Part shown: in pieces, positions 36,257 to 45,800 of the stretch
How the letters are laid out: every line of letters begins with the position of its first letter
How positions within the stretch are numbered: the stretch's first letter is position 1
The notes under the pieces: generated by a model
Told to the model about the DNA's origin: nothing
The model's database searches: none
What the model saw: the letters and a program-made list of their open reading frames with translations, nothing else
Made by a program: the position numbers and the translations under genes
Assembly: GCF_018137945.1 (NCBI RefSeq)
Contig: NZ_CP073089.1
Location: 3,100,001 to 3,164,000 of the forward strand
DNA length: 64,000 bases
Reading direction: 5' to 3'
Source of the DNA: Brevibacterium sp. W7.2
Lineage (GTDB): Bacteria; Actinomycetota; Actinomycetes; Actinomycetales; Brevibacteriaceae

Positions 36257-36727
36257 ATGGCTACGAATGAGAAGAGCATCACAGTCACCCGTGTCATCGA
36301 CCACCCCACACAGGAGATCTTCGACGTCCTCACCCTCCCGGAGAACCACGAGCAGTTCGACGGTTCGGGGATGGTGCGGGCGGCGGAGAAGTCCCAGCGC
36401 ATCCAGGGCGTCGGCGACGTCTTCGTCATGAACATGTTCGCCGACGCGATGGGCGGCGACTACCGGATGCACAACCATGTCACCGCGTACGACGCGAACA
36501 AGATGGTCGGGTGGCAGCCGGCTCAGTCGGACAATCCGAAGGAGCCCGGCGGCTGGGAATGGGTCTACGAGCTCAATGCGGTCGGCCCCGACAGCACCGA
36601 GGTGACGCTGACCTACGACTGGTCGAAGGTCGACGACCCGAAGCTGCTCTCCCTGTTCCCCGTCGTCAGCGAGGACCAGCTCGACGAGTCGCTCAACCGC
36701 TTGGCCGCCGCCGTCTCCGGGAGCTGA
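36257..36727 (+). CDS. SRPBCC (START/Bet v1-like) family protein
   Basis: 156 residues from MATNEKSITVTRVIDHPTQE. The fold is recognised by an N-terminal strand, the HPTQEIFDVLTLPENHEQFD helix region, a middle GDVFVMNMF..GDYRMHNHVTAYD sheet and a long C-terminal helix (DESLNRLAAAVSG). Such proteins bind hydrophobic ligands or act as polyketide-cyclase-like or stress proteins, and no catalytic role can be assigned. It stands 79 bp after the hydroxylase on the same strand and may be read from its transcript. Confidence 0.8.
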   Translation: MATNEKSITVTRVIDHPTQEIFDVLTLPENHEQFDGSGMVRAAEKSQRIQGVGDVFVMNMFADAMGGDYRMHNHVTAYDANKMVGWQPAQSDNPKEPGGWEWVYELNAVGPDSTEVTLTYDWSKVDDPKLLSLFPVVSEDQLDESLNRLAAAVSGS

Positions 36728-36773
36728 CGCAGCCACTTTCGGCAGGCGACACCGCCGTCTCCGACTGTCGACC

Positions 36774-37328
36774 TCAGAAGCGCGAGCCCGAGTACTTCTC
36801 GGCGTGCCTGCGGTGACGGCAGTGCCGGCTGCCGTAGAGGCCGAAGATGCCGCCGACGATGAGGGCCGTGCTGCCGAGCGCCCACAGCACCGCCCCGGGC
36901 GCCGGATAGCCGATCTCCATCCCGCCGACCCAGCGACCCTGCTCGTCCATCCCGTCCCACATGAAGAACGGCGGGTCGAGCAGCATGAGGGTGAGCGCCA
37001 CGAGGAGCACGAGCCCGAGGATCACCGCCGCCGGGGACCACATGACGAGTGAGCGTGAGATCCATGCGGTGACCGCGCACGCGATGATCGCGATCCACGG
37101 CAGCAGGAACGCGACATCGCTCGTCTCCGGGGCGATCGGCTGCTCGCCGAGCGAGGTGATGACGAGGCGGGGACCCTCATGGTTCCCGCTGTCGAGCACG
37201 GGCACCCAGATCATCGCCACCCAGGACGCGAGCGCGACGAGCGGCAGCCACCGCGCCACCCACCGCGACCGTCGACCGCGCGGCAGCAGCTGCGTGCCGA
37301 CGGGTGCGGGGCGGTCCACGGTGTTCAT
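36774..37328 (-). CDS. Hypothetical four-helix membrane protein
   Basis: 184 residues from MNTVDRPAPVGTQLLPRG. An in-frame ATG at 37349 would add seven. Hydrophobic segments lie near residues 28-44, 72-90, 95-115 and 138-160, with an extracytoplasmic-looking loop after the first (PVLDSGNHEGPRLVITSLGE). The C terminus is basic (HCRHRRHAEKYSG). I recognise no family. It converges with the SRPBCC gene. Confidence 0.65.
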   Translation of the reverse strand: MNTVDRPAPVGTQLLPRGRRSRWVARWLPLVALASWVAMIWVPVLDSGNHEGPRLVITSLGEQPIAPETSDVAFLLPWIAIIACAVTAWISRSLVMWSPAAVILGLVLLVALTLMLLDPPFFMWDGMDEQGRWVGGMEIGYPAPGAVLWALGSTALIVGGIFGLYGSRHCRHRRHAEKYSGSRF

Positions 37329-37411
37329 GACCACCATCCTCGGTTTCACCTGCCGCCGGCCGGTGACGAGGATGTTGCAGAACTGTCACCCGGCCGTCTC
37401 ACCCGGCCGCG

Positions 37412-38878
37412 TCATCCGGCGCGAGCGCGGATCTGCGTGCGGAGGACCTCCTCGGCGTGGGAGCGGGCGCGTCGCCGCGGCGGCGGGCGCACCGGGTCTC
37501 TCACCGACCACGCCGGGGCCGCGTCCGGCTCGAGCAGACCGGCGAAGACCCGACGCCAGTCACTCGCACCGCCGTCTGGAGGACCGGCGCCGGCCATCCC
37601 GCGGTTCGACCGCCGCGGATGCTTCATCCGTATGAGCAACGGCGGGGTCGTCGTCGCGTACCTCCGCCCGGTCGGGGTCGTCACCGTCAGGCCCGTCGCG
37701 GTCGCCTCGTGCGACCACCCGGGGTGCTCCTTCGCGTAGTTGCAGGAGGCGCACAGTCCCGAGCCGTTCTCCCACGAGGTGTCACCGCCGGCGGCGAACG
37801 GCTGAGCATGATCGGCGTGCTTGATCGGGGCATCGCACCACGGGGTCCGGCACCGATCGTCGCGGAAGATCACCATCTGCCGCAGCCGCCCAGTGAAGGC
37901 CCGCGAGCGCGATTCGGTGCCGACGAGCTGACCGTCGGTCACGCTCGTGAACATCCGCCTGATGAACACCTCCGCCTCGTTCGCGGCGAGGAACGTCCGC
38001 GCGGACTCCGCCGGCAGCGGCCCGAATCCGGGCATCCACGCCGGCACCATCCCGTCGGCGAAGAGCGACTCGGCGTCGATGACGACGTGGACCTCCGTCG
38101 GCACCGCCGCGGCCCTCGACTGCCCGGTCAGCCGCTCGACGAAGCCGTCGGCGATGATCTGCGGGTGCCGCCGACCGTGCGCCTCCCCGGCGGCGATCAC
38201 CGCATCCGCCTCGGCCTTCAGCCCCGTCCACACGGCCACGGCCTGCGGCAGCGGGAGGATCGCGCTCACCCGCCCCATGCCGTCGGCGAGCGTTGTCATC
38301 GACACCCGCCGGTGAGCGGCGGCACGCTCCGCCTTCTTCGCGGCATCCGCGGCGTCGACCTGCATCGCCAGTGCCCGCACCTCGGTGCGCAGACCGCGAG
38401 GACCCGACTGGCCGAGGCTCTCCCGCATCCGCGTATCCACGCGGCGCCGGTCCCCCGGGTCGAGCGTCGCCGTCTCCTCGACCACGATCCGCGCCCGGTC
38501 CGCGGAGATCTCTCCGGCCTCCAGCGCCGCATACGTGCCGGGCAGTTCGGTGACGAGCGCCTGGGCGGCGGTGAGGAACTTCCGCCCCGACCCCGGTGAG
38601 ACCCGCTTCGCCAGCCCCACCTCGTCCCCGGCGCGCACACCCCACTCCTGGACGGGCAGACCGTTCAGCCGGTCCCGGTCCCGGCGCAGCTCGGCGAAGG
38701 CGACGGCCTCAGCCGACTGAGCGGCGGCGATCGTCGCGGTGAGCTCCTCGAGCGCGGTGATCCGCGCGAGCGCGTCGTCCTCGGACTCCGCCGCCGCGGC
38801 ACCGCGCAGGAACCCGCCCAGCCGGGCCACCTCGGCGAGGTAGTCCGACGGCGATTCCGGAGCGGGACCGATCTCCAT
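37412..38878 (-). CDS. DUF222/HNH endonuclease domain protein (13E12 repeat-like)
   Basis: 488 residues. The N-terminal 300 residues form a helical DUF222 domain. The C terminus carries an HNH motif: FRDDRCRTPWCDAPIKHADH, then GGDTSWENGSGLCASCNYAKE. The Cys pairs and the DH..N..H pattern are intact. Such proteins are common and multicopy in actinobacteria and their role is unknown. Some resemble mobile-intron or restriction endonucleases. The tail is Arg/Pro rich. It stands alone between a membrane protein and udk. Confidence 0.88.
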   Translation of the reverse strand: MEIGPAPESPSDYLAEVARLGGFLRGAAAAESEDDALARITALEELTATIAAAQSAEAVAFAELRRDRDRLNGLPVQEWGVRAGDEVGLAKRVSPGSGRKFLTAAQALVTELPGTYAALEAGEISADRARIVVEETATLDPGDRRRVDTRMRESLGQSGPRGLRTEVRALAMQVDAADAAKKAERAAAHRRVSMTTLADGMGRVSAILPLPQAVAVWTGLKAEADAVIAAGEAHGRRHPQIIADGFVERLTGQSRAAAVPTEVHVVIDAESLFADGMVPAWMPGFGPLPAESARTFLAANEAEVFIRRMFTSVTDGQLVGTESRSRAFTGRLRQMVIFRDDRCRTPWCDAPIKHADHAQPFAAGGDTSWENGSGLCASCNYAKEHPGWSHEATATGLTVTTPTGRRYATTTPPLLIRMKHPRRSNRGMAGAGPPDGGASDWRRVFAGLLEPDAAPAWSVRDPVRPPPRRRARSHAEEVLRTQIRARAG

Positions 38879-38952
38879 GACCGCACCCTAGGGCACGGTC
38901 CTGACATGAGATCTCCGACCCAGGTGACCTGGGACGACACTCCAACCGGGCG

Positions 38953-39561
38953 TCACGCCCCGGCTTTGATCCTCCGCATGATCATGTCCATCGCGACGAT
39001 GTTGTGGCCGCCCTCGGGGACGATGAGATCGGCGTTGCGCTTCGAGGGCTCGACGTAGAGCTCGTGCATCGGCTTGACGGTGCCGAGGTACTGCTCTTCA
39101 ACGGATTCGAGCGTCCGGCCCCGTTCGATGACGTCGCGTTTGATCCGCCGCAGGAGCCGGACGTCGGCATCGGTGTCGACGAAGAGCTTGATGTCGAGGA
39201 GTTCGCAGATGCGCGGCTCGGCGAGGATGAGGATGCCCTCGACGATGATGACCGGGGAGGGCTGGACGACGGTCGTGTCCGTGCTCCGGTTGTGGTTGGA
39301 GAAGTCGTAGATCGGGCTCTCGACCGCCCGCTGGCTGCGCAACGCGAGGAGATGGTCGACGAAGAGGTCGTTGTCGAAGGCGTCGAGGTCGTCGTAGTTG
39401 ACGCGCTCGCGCTCGGCGAAGGTGAGGTCGTCCTGCCGGCGGTAGTAGTTGTCGTGGTAGAGCACCGAGGACACGCCGACGCATTCGGCGAGCAGCGCCC
39501 GGGTCAGCGTCGTCTTCCCGCTGCCGGTGCCCCCGGCCACGCCCACAGTCAGAATCTCCAC
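38953..39561 (-). CDS. udk: Uridine kinase
   Basis: Phosphorylates uridine and cytidine with ATP or GTP. 202 residues. The start is GTG at 39561 (VEILTVGVAGGTGSGKTTL), because the frame upstream is unlike the family. The P-loop GGTGSGKTT is at residues 10-18. Other features are LYHDNYYR, a Walker B-like SPVIIVEGILIL, and FVDTDADVRLLRRIKRDVIERGR for substrate and lid. It is divergent from mgtE. Confidence 0.95.
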   Translation of the reverse strand: MEILTVGVAGGTGSGKTTLTRALLAECVGVSSVLYHDNYYRRQDDLTFAERERVNYDDLDAFDNDLFVDHLLALRSQRAVESPIYDFSNHNRSTDTTVVQPSPVIIVEGILILAEPRICELLDIKLFVDTDADVRLLRRIKRDVIERGRTLESVEEQYLGTVKPMHELYVEPSKRNADLIVPEGGHNIVAMDMIMRRIKAGA

Positions 39562-39635
39562 GGTCGCATATTCCCTCGTCTCGCCCGAATGTCTCCCCAA
39601 ATCTACCCGATGCGGCTCGTGTCCGACCCCTTCGA

Positions 39636-39641
39636 TAGGGT
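39636..39641 (+). promoter_or_regulatory. -10 box of mgtE
   Basis: TAGGGT, a good actinobacterial -10. No clear -35 is visible. The transcript would start near 39648 and have a leader of about 140 nt before mgtE, holding the small ORF and stem-loop described below. Confidence 0.5.
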
Positions 39642-39682
39642 GGAGGAAAGCTGCCGGAGCCGCGTCAAGGAGGTGGTCGTCG

Positions 39683-39727
39683 ATGGATTCCGACTCTCGA
39701 TTGTGCCGCCCCTCCCCCATGCCCTGA
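39683..39727 (+). CDS. Putative 14-residue proline-rich leader peptide of mgtE
   Basis: ATG at 39683 is preceded by a near-perfect ribosome site AAGGAGGT (39667-39674) at 8-nt spacing, the strongest in the neighbourhood. It encodes MDSDSRLCRPSPMP, then TGA: an acidic start and three prolines at the end. This composition resembles the MgtL/MgtP leaders that sense low magnesium in enterobacteria, where acidic and proline-rich nascent chains destabilise ribosomes. Its stop codon sits at the edge of a stem-loop. Function is inferred, and it is too short for family assignment. Confidence 0.5.
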   Translation: MDSDSRLCRPSPMP

Positions 39728-39760
39728 CGCCTGCCGTCCGATCTCTCCTCCGCAGGCGTC
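39726..39760 (+). promoter_or_regulatory. Stem-loop in the mgtE leader with anti-ribosome-site sequences in its loop
   Basis: GACGCCTGC (39726-39734) pairs perfectly with GCAGGCGTC (39752-39760). The 17-nt loop contains TCTCC (39744-39748), complementary to the mgtE ribosome site GGAGA (39776-39780). It also contains CCTCC (39747-39751), complementary to GGAGG in the leader-ORF site. Alternative pairings could couple leader translation to mgtE expression. Confidence 0.5.
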
Positions 39761-39785
39761 GATCGACGACTGCCCGGAGACGAAT

Positions 39786-41117
39786 ATGGACGCGTCCACC
39801 ATCCGCACCCTGACCGCCGACCATGAGCTGCCGCGCCTGGCCGCTGCAGTGCGCCGCCTCGGCCCATCGGCGACGACCGACCTCATCGCACAGCTGCCCG
39901 CCACCGAGGCGGCTGTCGTCTTCCGACTCCTGCCGAAGACCGTCTCCGTCGACGTCTTCGACCGCCTCGACCGCGGCACGCGCTCCGACCTCATCACCGC
40001 GCTCGGCACCACGGAGCTGACAACGATCTTCGCCGACCTCGACCCCGAGGACCAGAGCCGCCTCATCGACGAGCTCCCCGCCGGTGTCGCGACGAAGCTG
40101 CTCTCCGCGGTCGCCCCTGCCGACCTCGACGCGGTCATGGCCGTCGCCGGCTACGACCGGAACTCGATCGCCCGCCGGATGTCTCCGACAGCCGTCGTGG
40201 CCTGGGCAGACGACACCGTCGCCGAGGTGGCCGGCCGGATCCGCGCCGCCGACGTCGATCTCGCCGACGTCCGCCTCCTCCCCGTCCTCACCGCCGACCG
40301 CACCCTCATCGGGACCCTCGACGCGCTCGCACTCCTCCGGTGCGACCCGCACGCCCCGGTCACCTCGGCGATGGACCCGCTCGAGACGGTCACGCATACG
40401 AGCGAGGACCAGGAGACGGCGGCCCGGGCGGCCCTGCGCGACGGCGTGCCCGTCCTGCCCGTGTGCGACAGCGAGAACCGCCTCGTCGGGATCGTGCCGA
40501 TCGACGACGCGGCCCGGATCATCGCCGAGGCCGACGAAGCCGACTTCGCGCTCTCCGGCGGCACCCAGCCGCTCTACCGCCGGTACCTGCCGACCCCGAT
40601 CCTCACGATCGCCCGCACCCGCATCGTCTGGCTCCTCGTCCTCGCCGTGTCCGCCGTGCTCACCGTCCACGTCCTCGAGATCTTCGAATCGACGCTCGCC
40701 GAGGTGGTCGCCCTCGCCCTCTTCATCCCCCTGCTCACCGGGATCGGCGGGAACACCGGTTCGCAGGCGGCGACGACCGTGACGCGGGCGCTGGCGATGG
40801 ACGAGGTGGGGCTGCGGGACTTCGCGCGGGTCGCGGCCAAGGAGTTCACGACGGGCCTGGCCCTCGGCGTCCTCCTCGCCGTCCCCGCGTTCGCGATCGC
40901 CTCCCCGCTCTACGGCCTCGACATCGGGACGATCATCGGCCTCACCCTCATCGTCAACTGTCCGATCGCCGCCCTCGTCGGCGGGTCGATCCCGTTGGCC
41001 GCCAAGGCGTGCCGCGTCGATCCGGCGGTCGTGTCGACCCCGTTCATCTCGACGTTCTGCGATGCCAGCGGACTGCTCGTCTACTTCACGATCGCGATCA
41101 CGATCATGGGCCTGTGA
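39786..41117 (+). CDS. mgtE: Magnesium transporter MgtE
   Basis: Mg2+ channel/transporter of the inner membrane. 443 residues. The N-terminal superhelical MgtE_N domain (about 15-120, TTDLIAQLPATEAAVVFRLL) is followed by two CBS domains (about 130-250) that sense Mg2+ in the family. The membrane domain has five helices with the conserved FIPLLTGIGGNTGSQAATTV, NCPIAALVGGSIPL and PFISTFCDASGLLVYF. The ribosome site is GGAGA. The leader carries a candidate regulatory peptide and stem-loop. No M-box riboswitch sequence was recognised. Confidence 0.97.
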   Translation: MDASTIRTLTADHELPRLAAAVRRLGPSATTDLIAQLPATEAAVVFRLLPKTVSVDVFDRLDRGTRSDLITALGTTELTTIFADLDPEDQSRLIDELPAGVATKLLSAVAPADLDAVMAVAGYDRNSIARRMSPTAVVAWADDTVAEVAGRIRAADVDLADVRLLPVLTADRTLIGTLDALALLRCDPHAPVTSAMDPLETVTHTSEDQETAARAALRDGVPVLPVCDSENRLVGIVPIDDAARIIAEADEADFALSGGTQPLYRRYLPTPILTIARTRIVWLLVLAVSAVLTVHVLEIFESTLAEVVALALFIPLLTGIGGNTGSQAATTVTRALAMDEVGLRDFARVAAKEFTTGLALGVLLAVPAFAIASPLYGLDIGTIIGLTLIVNCPIAALVGGSIPLAAKACRVDPAVVSTPFISTFCDASGLLVYFTIAITIMGL

Positions 41118-41137
41118 GCGCTGCGCGGAAGGCCGGG

Positions 41138-42718
41138 TCAGCCGAAGTGCTGGGTCAGCTGCGCCCACAGCTCGTGGTCGAAGCGACGGCGGGCGAGGAG
41201 TCCGGACATGTGGCGCACGGCGTTGTCGACCTTGCCCCGCCACACCTCGATGGCCTCCCGCGCATCCCCGCGGGACAGTGCCCGGAAGATGCCGCGGTCG
41301 TCGGCGAGGATCCGGTCGCTGGCCGGGGAGTAGTCGAGTCTCAAAACGGAGATGAAGAGGCGCAGACGCAGGGTGAGCGATTCGAAGGCCCGCGCGCTCT
41401 GCCGCAGCCCCGAGGCGCGCGCGAGCTCCTGCTGGAAGTGGAGGTCGGCGTCCTCGACGTCGATGCCGCTGCGCGTCGCCGCCGAGGCCTCGACCTGCCG
41501 GAGGGCGAGCTGGACGGGCACGAGGAACCGCTGCGGACGCAGAGCGAGGGACCGCAGCAGCACCTCGCCGACGGCCATCCGCGCCGCATAGAGGTCGAGG
41601 ACGTCGACGGTCGTGATGAGCGGGATCCTCGCCCCGCCGCGGGTGCCGTCGAGCAGTCCGTCGTCGACCATCCGCCGCAGCGCGGCATCGACCGAGGACC
41701 GCGGCACCTCCATGCGGCGGGAGAGCAGCTTCGGGCTGATCCGGTCCCCGGGTTCGTAGCCGGAGTCGATGATCTCCTCGCGCAGGGCGATCGCGAGGTG
41801 CTCGGTGATCGAGCGGGTCGCGCTCGGCAGCCATGAGGAGATCTCCATTGAGTCAGAACTCGTGGAAGTTTTCGGCGCCTCGGTCTGCCGCCCGGCCTGC
41901 CAGTTCACCCCTTCGAAGCCGTGGCGCACCCGGCCGGAGACGAGGTCGAGGAGCGAGCCGGGAATGTCCTGACTGTGCGCGAACGCCTCCTTGAGCGCGG
42001 TGACGAAGGCGTCGATGTCGCGGTGGAGGGAGACGTGGCTGAGATGCGTGGCGTGCTCGAACGATGCGGCGACGACCTCGGCGGCCTCGCCGAGGGGGTC
42101 GAAGACGACGAGCCGCAGGGCGCTCGGGGCGACCCCGGGCACGCCGTCGCGGATGATCGTCATCGCCGCCTCATCGGTCTGCCGGTGCTCGCTGCCGAAG
42201 CGCTGGGACCACCGGGCCACCCCGGCCGAGCGCAGCGCGGCGACGAGCCCGGCGATGCGCCGCTGGATCCGCCTGGCCGGGACCGCCGGGCCGGGCTCGG
42301 CCCCCTGGCGCCCGCGGAAGCCGACGACGATGAGCGGGAACCCGCCGACCGCGGCGACGACCTCGTCACCGCCGCCCCCGGCCGTCCGGACCTCGGCGAG
42401 GCGGGCCGAGGACACCGTGAGGTCCTGCATCGCCCGGGTCACGATGCTCTGGCTCAGGCCCGTCGCCTCGGCGAGCGCCCGGGTCGAGAAGTCCGGTCCG
42501 GAGATGCGGGCGCCCGCGGTTCCCACGAGCGCCTCGACGACCTGGGCGGCGGTGCTCTGGATCTGCGGCCGCCCGCTGCGGGGACGGTCGCCGAGGTCGG
42601 TGCGGCGGACCCAGCGACGCAGACTCGACTCGGACACCCCCGCCTCCGCGGCCGCCTCGGCGATCGAGGTCACCGCCGCGCGAACGACGGTCTGACGACG
42701 GAACTCGGGCGTGTACAT
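41138..42718 (-). CDS. Multi-HTH regulator: transposase-like HTH, second HTH and GntR/FCD-like module
   Basis: 526 residues. Residues 1-40 (MYTPEFRRQTVVRAAVTSIA, then AEAAAEAGVSESSLRRWVRR) look like the HTH of IS3-type transposase OrfA. Residues 55-105 form a second helix-turn-helix (FSTRALAEATGLSQSIVTRA). Residues 120-270 are an unassigned domain. Residues 300-366 are a GntR winged helix (ISPKLLSRRMEVPRSSVDAA), followed by an all-helical FCD-like domain to the end. It is divergent from putA with a 143-bp gap, so regulation of proline catabolism is the natural guess. The architecture is one I do not recognise. The frame is continuous with no sign of frameshift. Confidence 0.72.
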   Translation of the reverse strand: MYTPEFRRQTVVRAAVTSIAEAAAEAGVSESSLRRWVRRTDLGDRPRSGRPQIQSTAAQVVEALVGTAGARISGPDFSTRALAEATGLSQSIVTRAMQDLTVSSARLAEVRTAGGGGDEVVAAVGGFPLIVVGFRGRQGAEPGPAVPARRIQRRIAGLVAALRSAGVARWSQRFGSEHRQTDEAAMTIIRDGVPGVAPSALRLVVFDPLGEAAEVVAASFEHATHLSHVSLHRDIDAFVTALKEAFAHSQDIPGSLLDLVSGRVRHGFEGVNWQAGRQTEAPKTSTSSDSMEISSWLPSATRSITEHLAIALREEIIDSGYEPGDRISPKLLSRRMEVPRSSVDAALRRMVDDGLLDGTRGGARIPLITTVDVLDLYAARMAVGEVLLRSLALRPQRFLVPVQLALRQVEASAATRSGIDVEDADLHFQQELARASGLRQSARAFESLTLRLRLFISVLRLDYSPASDRILADDRGIFRALSRGDAREAIEVWRGKVDNAVRHMSGLLARRRFDHELWAQLTQHFG

Positions 42719-42861
42719 GACCCGATTCTACCCGCGCGCTCACGACTTCTGACTCAAATTATTCTGCGGGCGGTCGCCAGCCATTCACCCCGCATTCGGG
42801 GCGGCGCATACTGAGGGAAATCCCGCTGGAACCCCGTCACAACAGGTAAGGACGACCCACG

Positions 42862-45800
42862 TTGCTGCACACAGACACCGACCTCGAACAGCTCACCGCG
42901 GCCTCGGTCGACACCGTCCGCAGATGGCTGCGAGTGGCCACGAACAAGACCGCTGCGAAGAACCCCGCGGCCGAACGCCTCTCGGCCGTCCTCTCCGACC
43001 CCAACGGACTCGACTTCACCGTCGGGTTCGTCGACCGCGTCGTGCGCACCGATGACGTCCACGCCGCCGCCGATGCGCTGGCCGAGGTCGGCAGGCTCGC
43101 CCCGGAGACGATGTCGAAGCTCGACCGCGCGCAGATCAAGGCCGGCGCGGCCCTGGCGAAGGTGATGCCACAGGTCGTCGTGCCCGCCGCCCGCACCCGC
43201 CTGCGCCAGATGGTCGGCCACATGGTCGTCGACGCCCGCGACAAGCCGTTCGGCTCGACCGTCGCCAAGCTCACCGGTGAGGGCCACCGCCTCAACATCA
43301 ACCTCCTCGGCGAGGCCGTCCTCGGTGACGCCGAAGCCGACCACCACCTCGAAGAGACGCACCGCCTGCTCGCCCGCGACGACGTCGACTACGTCTCCGT
43401 CAAGGTCTCCTCGGTCGCCTCGCAGCTGTCGATGTGGGCCTTCGACGAGACCGTCGACTACGTCGTCGACCGCCTCCGCCCCCTCTACGCGCAGGCCGCG
43501 AAGGCCCCGACGGGCGCGAAGTTCGTCAACCTCGACATGGAGGAGTACCGGGACCTCGAGCTCACGCTCGCCGTGTTCACCCGCCTGCTCTCCGAACCGG
43601 AGTTCACCGACCTCGAGGCCGGCATCGTCATCCAGGCCTATCAGCCCGACGCGCTCGGGGCGATCCAGCGGCTCAGCGAGTTCGCGAGCCGGCGCGTGGC
43701 CGCCGGCGGCGCCGGGATCAAGGTCCGCCTCGTCAAGGGCGCGAACCTCGCGATGGAGACCGTCCACGCCGAGGTCGCCGGCTGGCCGACGACGACGTGC
43801 GATTCGAAGCAGAGCACCGACGCGAACTACAAGCGCGTCCTCCACTGGCTCTTCACCCCCGAGCGCATGGAGGGTCTGCGCATCGGCGTGGCCGGCCACA
43901 ACCTCTTCGACATCGCCTTCGCCCACCACCTCTCCGTCGCCCGCGAGGTCACCGACCGCGTCGAGTTCGAGATGCTCCAGGGCATGGCCACCGAACAGGC
44001 GGCCGCCGTGACCGAGGACGTCGGGGACCTCCTCCTCTACGTGCCCGCCGTGCACCCGAAGGAGTTCGACGTCGCGATCTCCTACCTCGTGCGCCGCCTC
44101 GAGGAGAACTCCGCGACGGAGAACTTCATGTCCGGCATCTTCGAGCTCGCCAACGGCAATGCGATCTTCGACCGCGAAGCCGACCGCTTCCGCGCCTCGG
44201 TCGCGCAGCTCGAGTCCGAGCTCGCCCGCGACGGCGAGGCCGCACCGCTGCCGAACCGCACCCAGGACCGCTCCGCCGCGCACGTCGCCGGGCCCGCTCA
44301 GGTCGTCTTCGCCAACGAACCCGACACCGACCCGTCGCTGCCGGCCAACCAGAAGTGGATCCGGTCGATCATCGCCGAGGCGACCGCACCGGGCTACCTC
44401 GACTCCCGTCCGGCCGCTCCGACGATCGAATCGACCGAGGAGATCGATGCGATGATCGCCCGCGGTCGCACCGCCGCCGCGGACTGGCGTGCCCTCGGCG
44501 CGGCGGCGCGTGGGGAGATCCTCCACCGCGCCGCCGAGATCTTCGCCGCCCGCCGCGGCGAGTTCATCGCCGTCGAGGCCGCCGAGGTCGGGAAGATGCC
44601 GTCCCAGTCGGATCCCGAGATCTCCGAGGCGATCGACTTCATCCGCTACTACGCGCTCCACGCCCTCGAACTCGAGAAGCTCGAGGGGGCGACGTTCACG
44701 CCCGATGAGATGGTCGTCGTCACCCCGCCGTGGAACTTCCCCATCGCGATTCCGACCGGCGGCACCGTCGCGGCTCTCGCCGCCGGCTCCGCGGTGATCC
44801 ACAAGCCCTCGGGCCCGACCCCGTACTGCTCTGCGCTCATCGTCGATGCCCTGTGGGAGGCCGGCGTCCCGCGCGACGTCCTCCAGCTCAGCGCGCCGAT
44901 CGAGCGGGAGCTCGGTCAGCACCTCGTCTCCCACCCGGATGTCGACCGCGTCATCCTCACGGGCGCCTCGGAGACGGCCGCGCTGTTCAAGTCCTTCCGC
45001 CCCGAACTCCACGTCAACGCCGAGACCTCGGGCAAGAACGCCCTCGTCATCACCCCGGCCGCTGACCGCGACCTCGCCGTGGCCGACCTCGTGTACTCCG
45101 CGTTCGGCCACGCCGGGCAGAAGTGCTCGGCGGCGTCGCTCGGCATCATGGTCGGGTCGACGTACGACTCCGAGCGCTACCGCAAGCAGCTCATCGACGC
45201 CGCGTCCTCGATGGTCGTCGACTGGCCGGCCAACCTGTCGGCGACGATGGGTCCGCTGACCGAGGACCCCTCGGACAAGCTGCGTCGCGCGTTGACGACG
45301 CTCGAGCCCGGCGAGTCGTGGCTGCTCGAGCCCAAGCAGCTCGACGAGACCGGCCGCCTGTGGAGCCCGGGCATCAAGGACGGGGTCAAGCCCGGGTCGT
45401 TCTTCCACCTCACCGAGGTGTTCGGTCCAGTCCTCGGCCTCATGCACGCCCGCGACCTCGACGAGGCCATCGAGTTCCAGAACGCCGTGGACTTCGGTCT
45501 CACCGGCGGCGTCCACTCGCTCGATCCCGATGAGGTCCGTCAGTGGCTCGACCGCGTCGAGGTGGGCAACGCCTACGTCAACCGCGGCATCACCGGCGCG
45601 ATCGTCCAGCGCCAGTCCTTCGGCGGCTGGAAGCAGTCGTCTGTCGGTCTGGGGTCGAAGGCCGGCGGCCCGAACTACCTCATGCTCTTCGGCCACTACA
45701 CCGACGATCCGGCGACCCTGCCCGGTTCGGTCGGCGACGGTCAGAGCCTCGAGCGCGCCCAGGCCGATGACCGCCGCTGGTTCGATGCCGAGTTCGGTGC

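Noticed and set aside
37412..38878. HNH protein as a restriction or homing endonuclease of a mobile element
   Set aside because: It is a typical stand-alone DUF222/HNH gene of actinobacteria, with no intron, intein, methylase or repeats next to it.
39562..39785. M-box magnesium riboswitch upstream of mgtE
   Set aside because: The conserved M-box segments I know were not found in the leader. Only the short ORF and one stem-loop are visible.
41138..41180. Frameshifted transposase fused to a regulator at the putA locus
   Set aside because: The transposase-like HTH is at the protein's N terminus near 42718 and is continuous in frame with the rest. There are no inverted repeats or target duplications around the gene.
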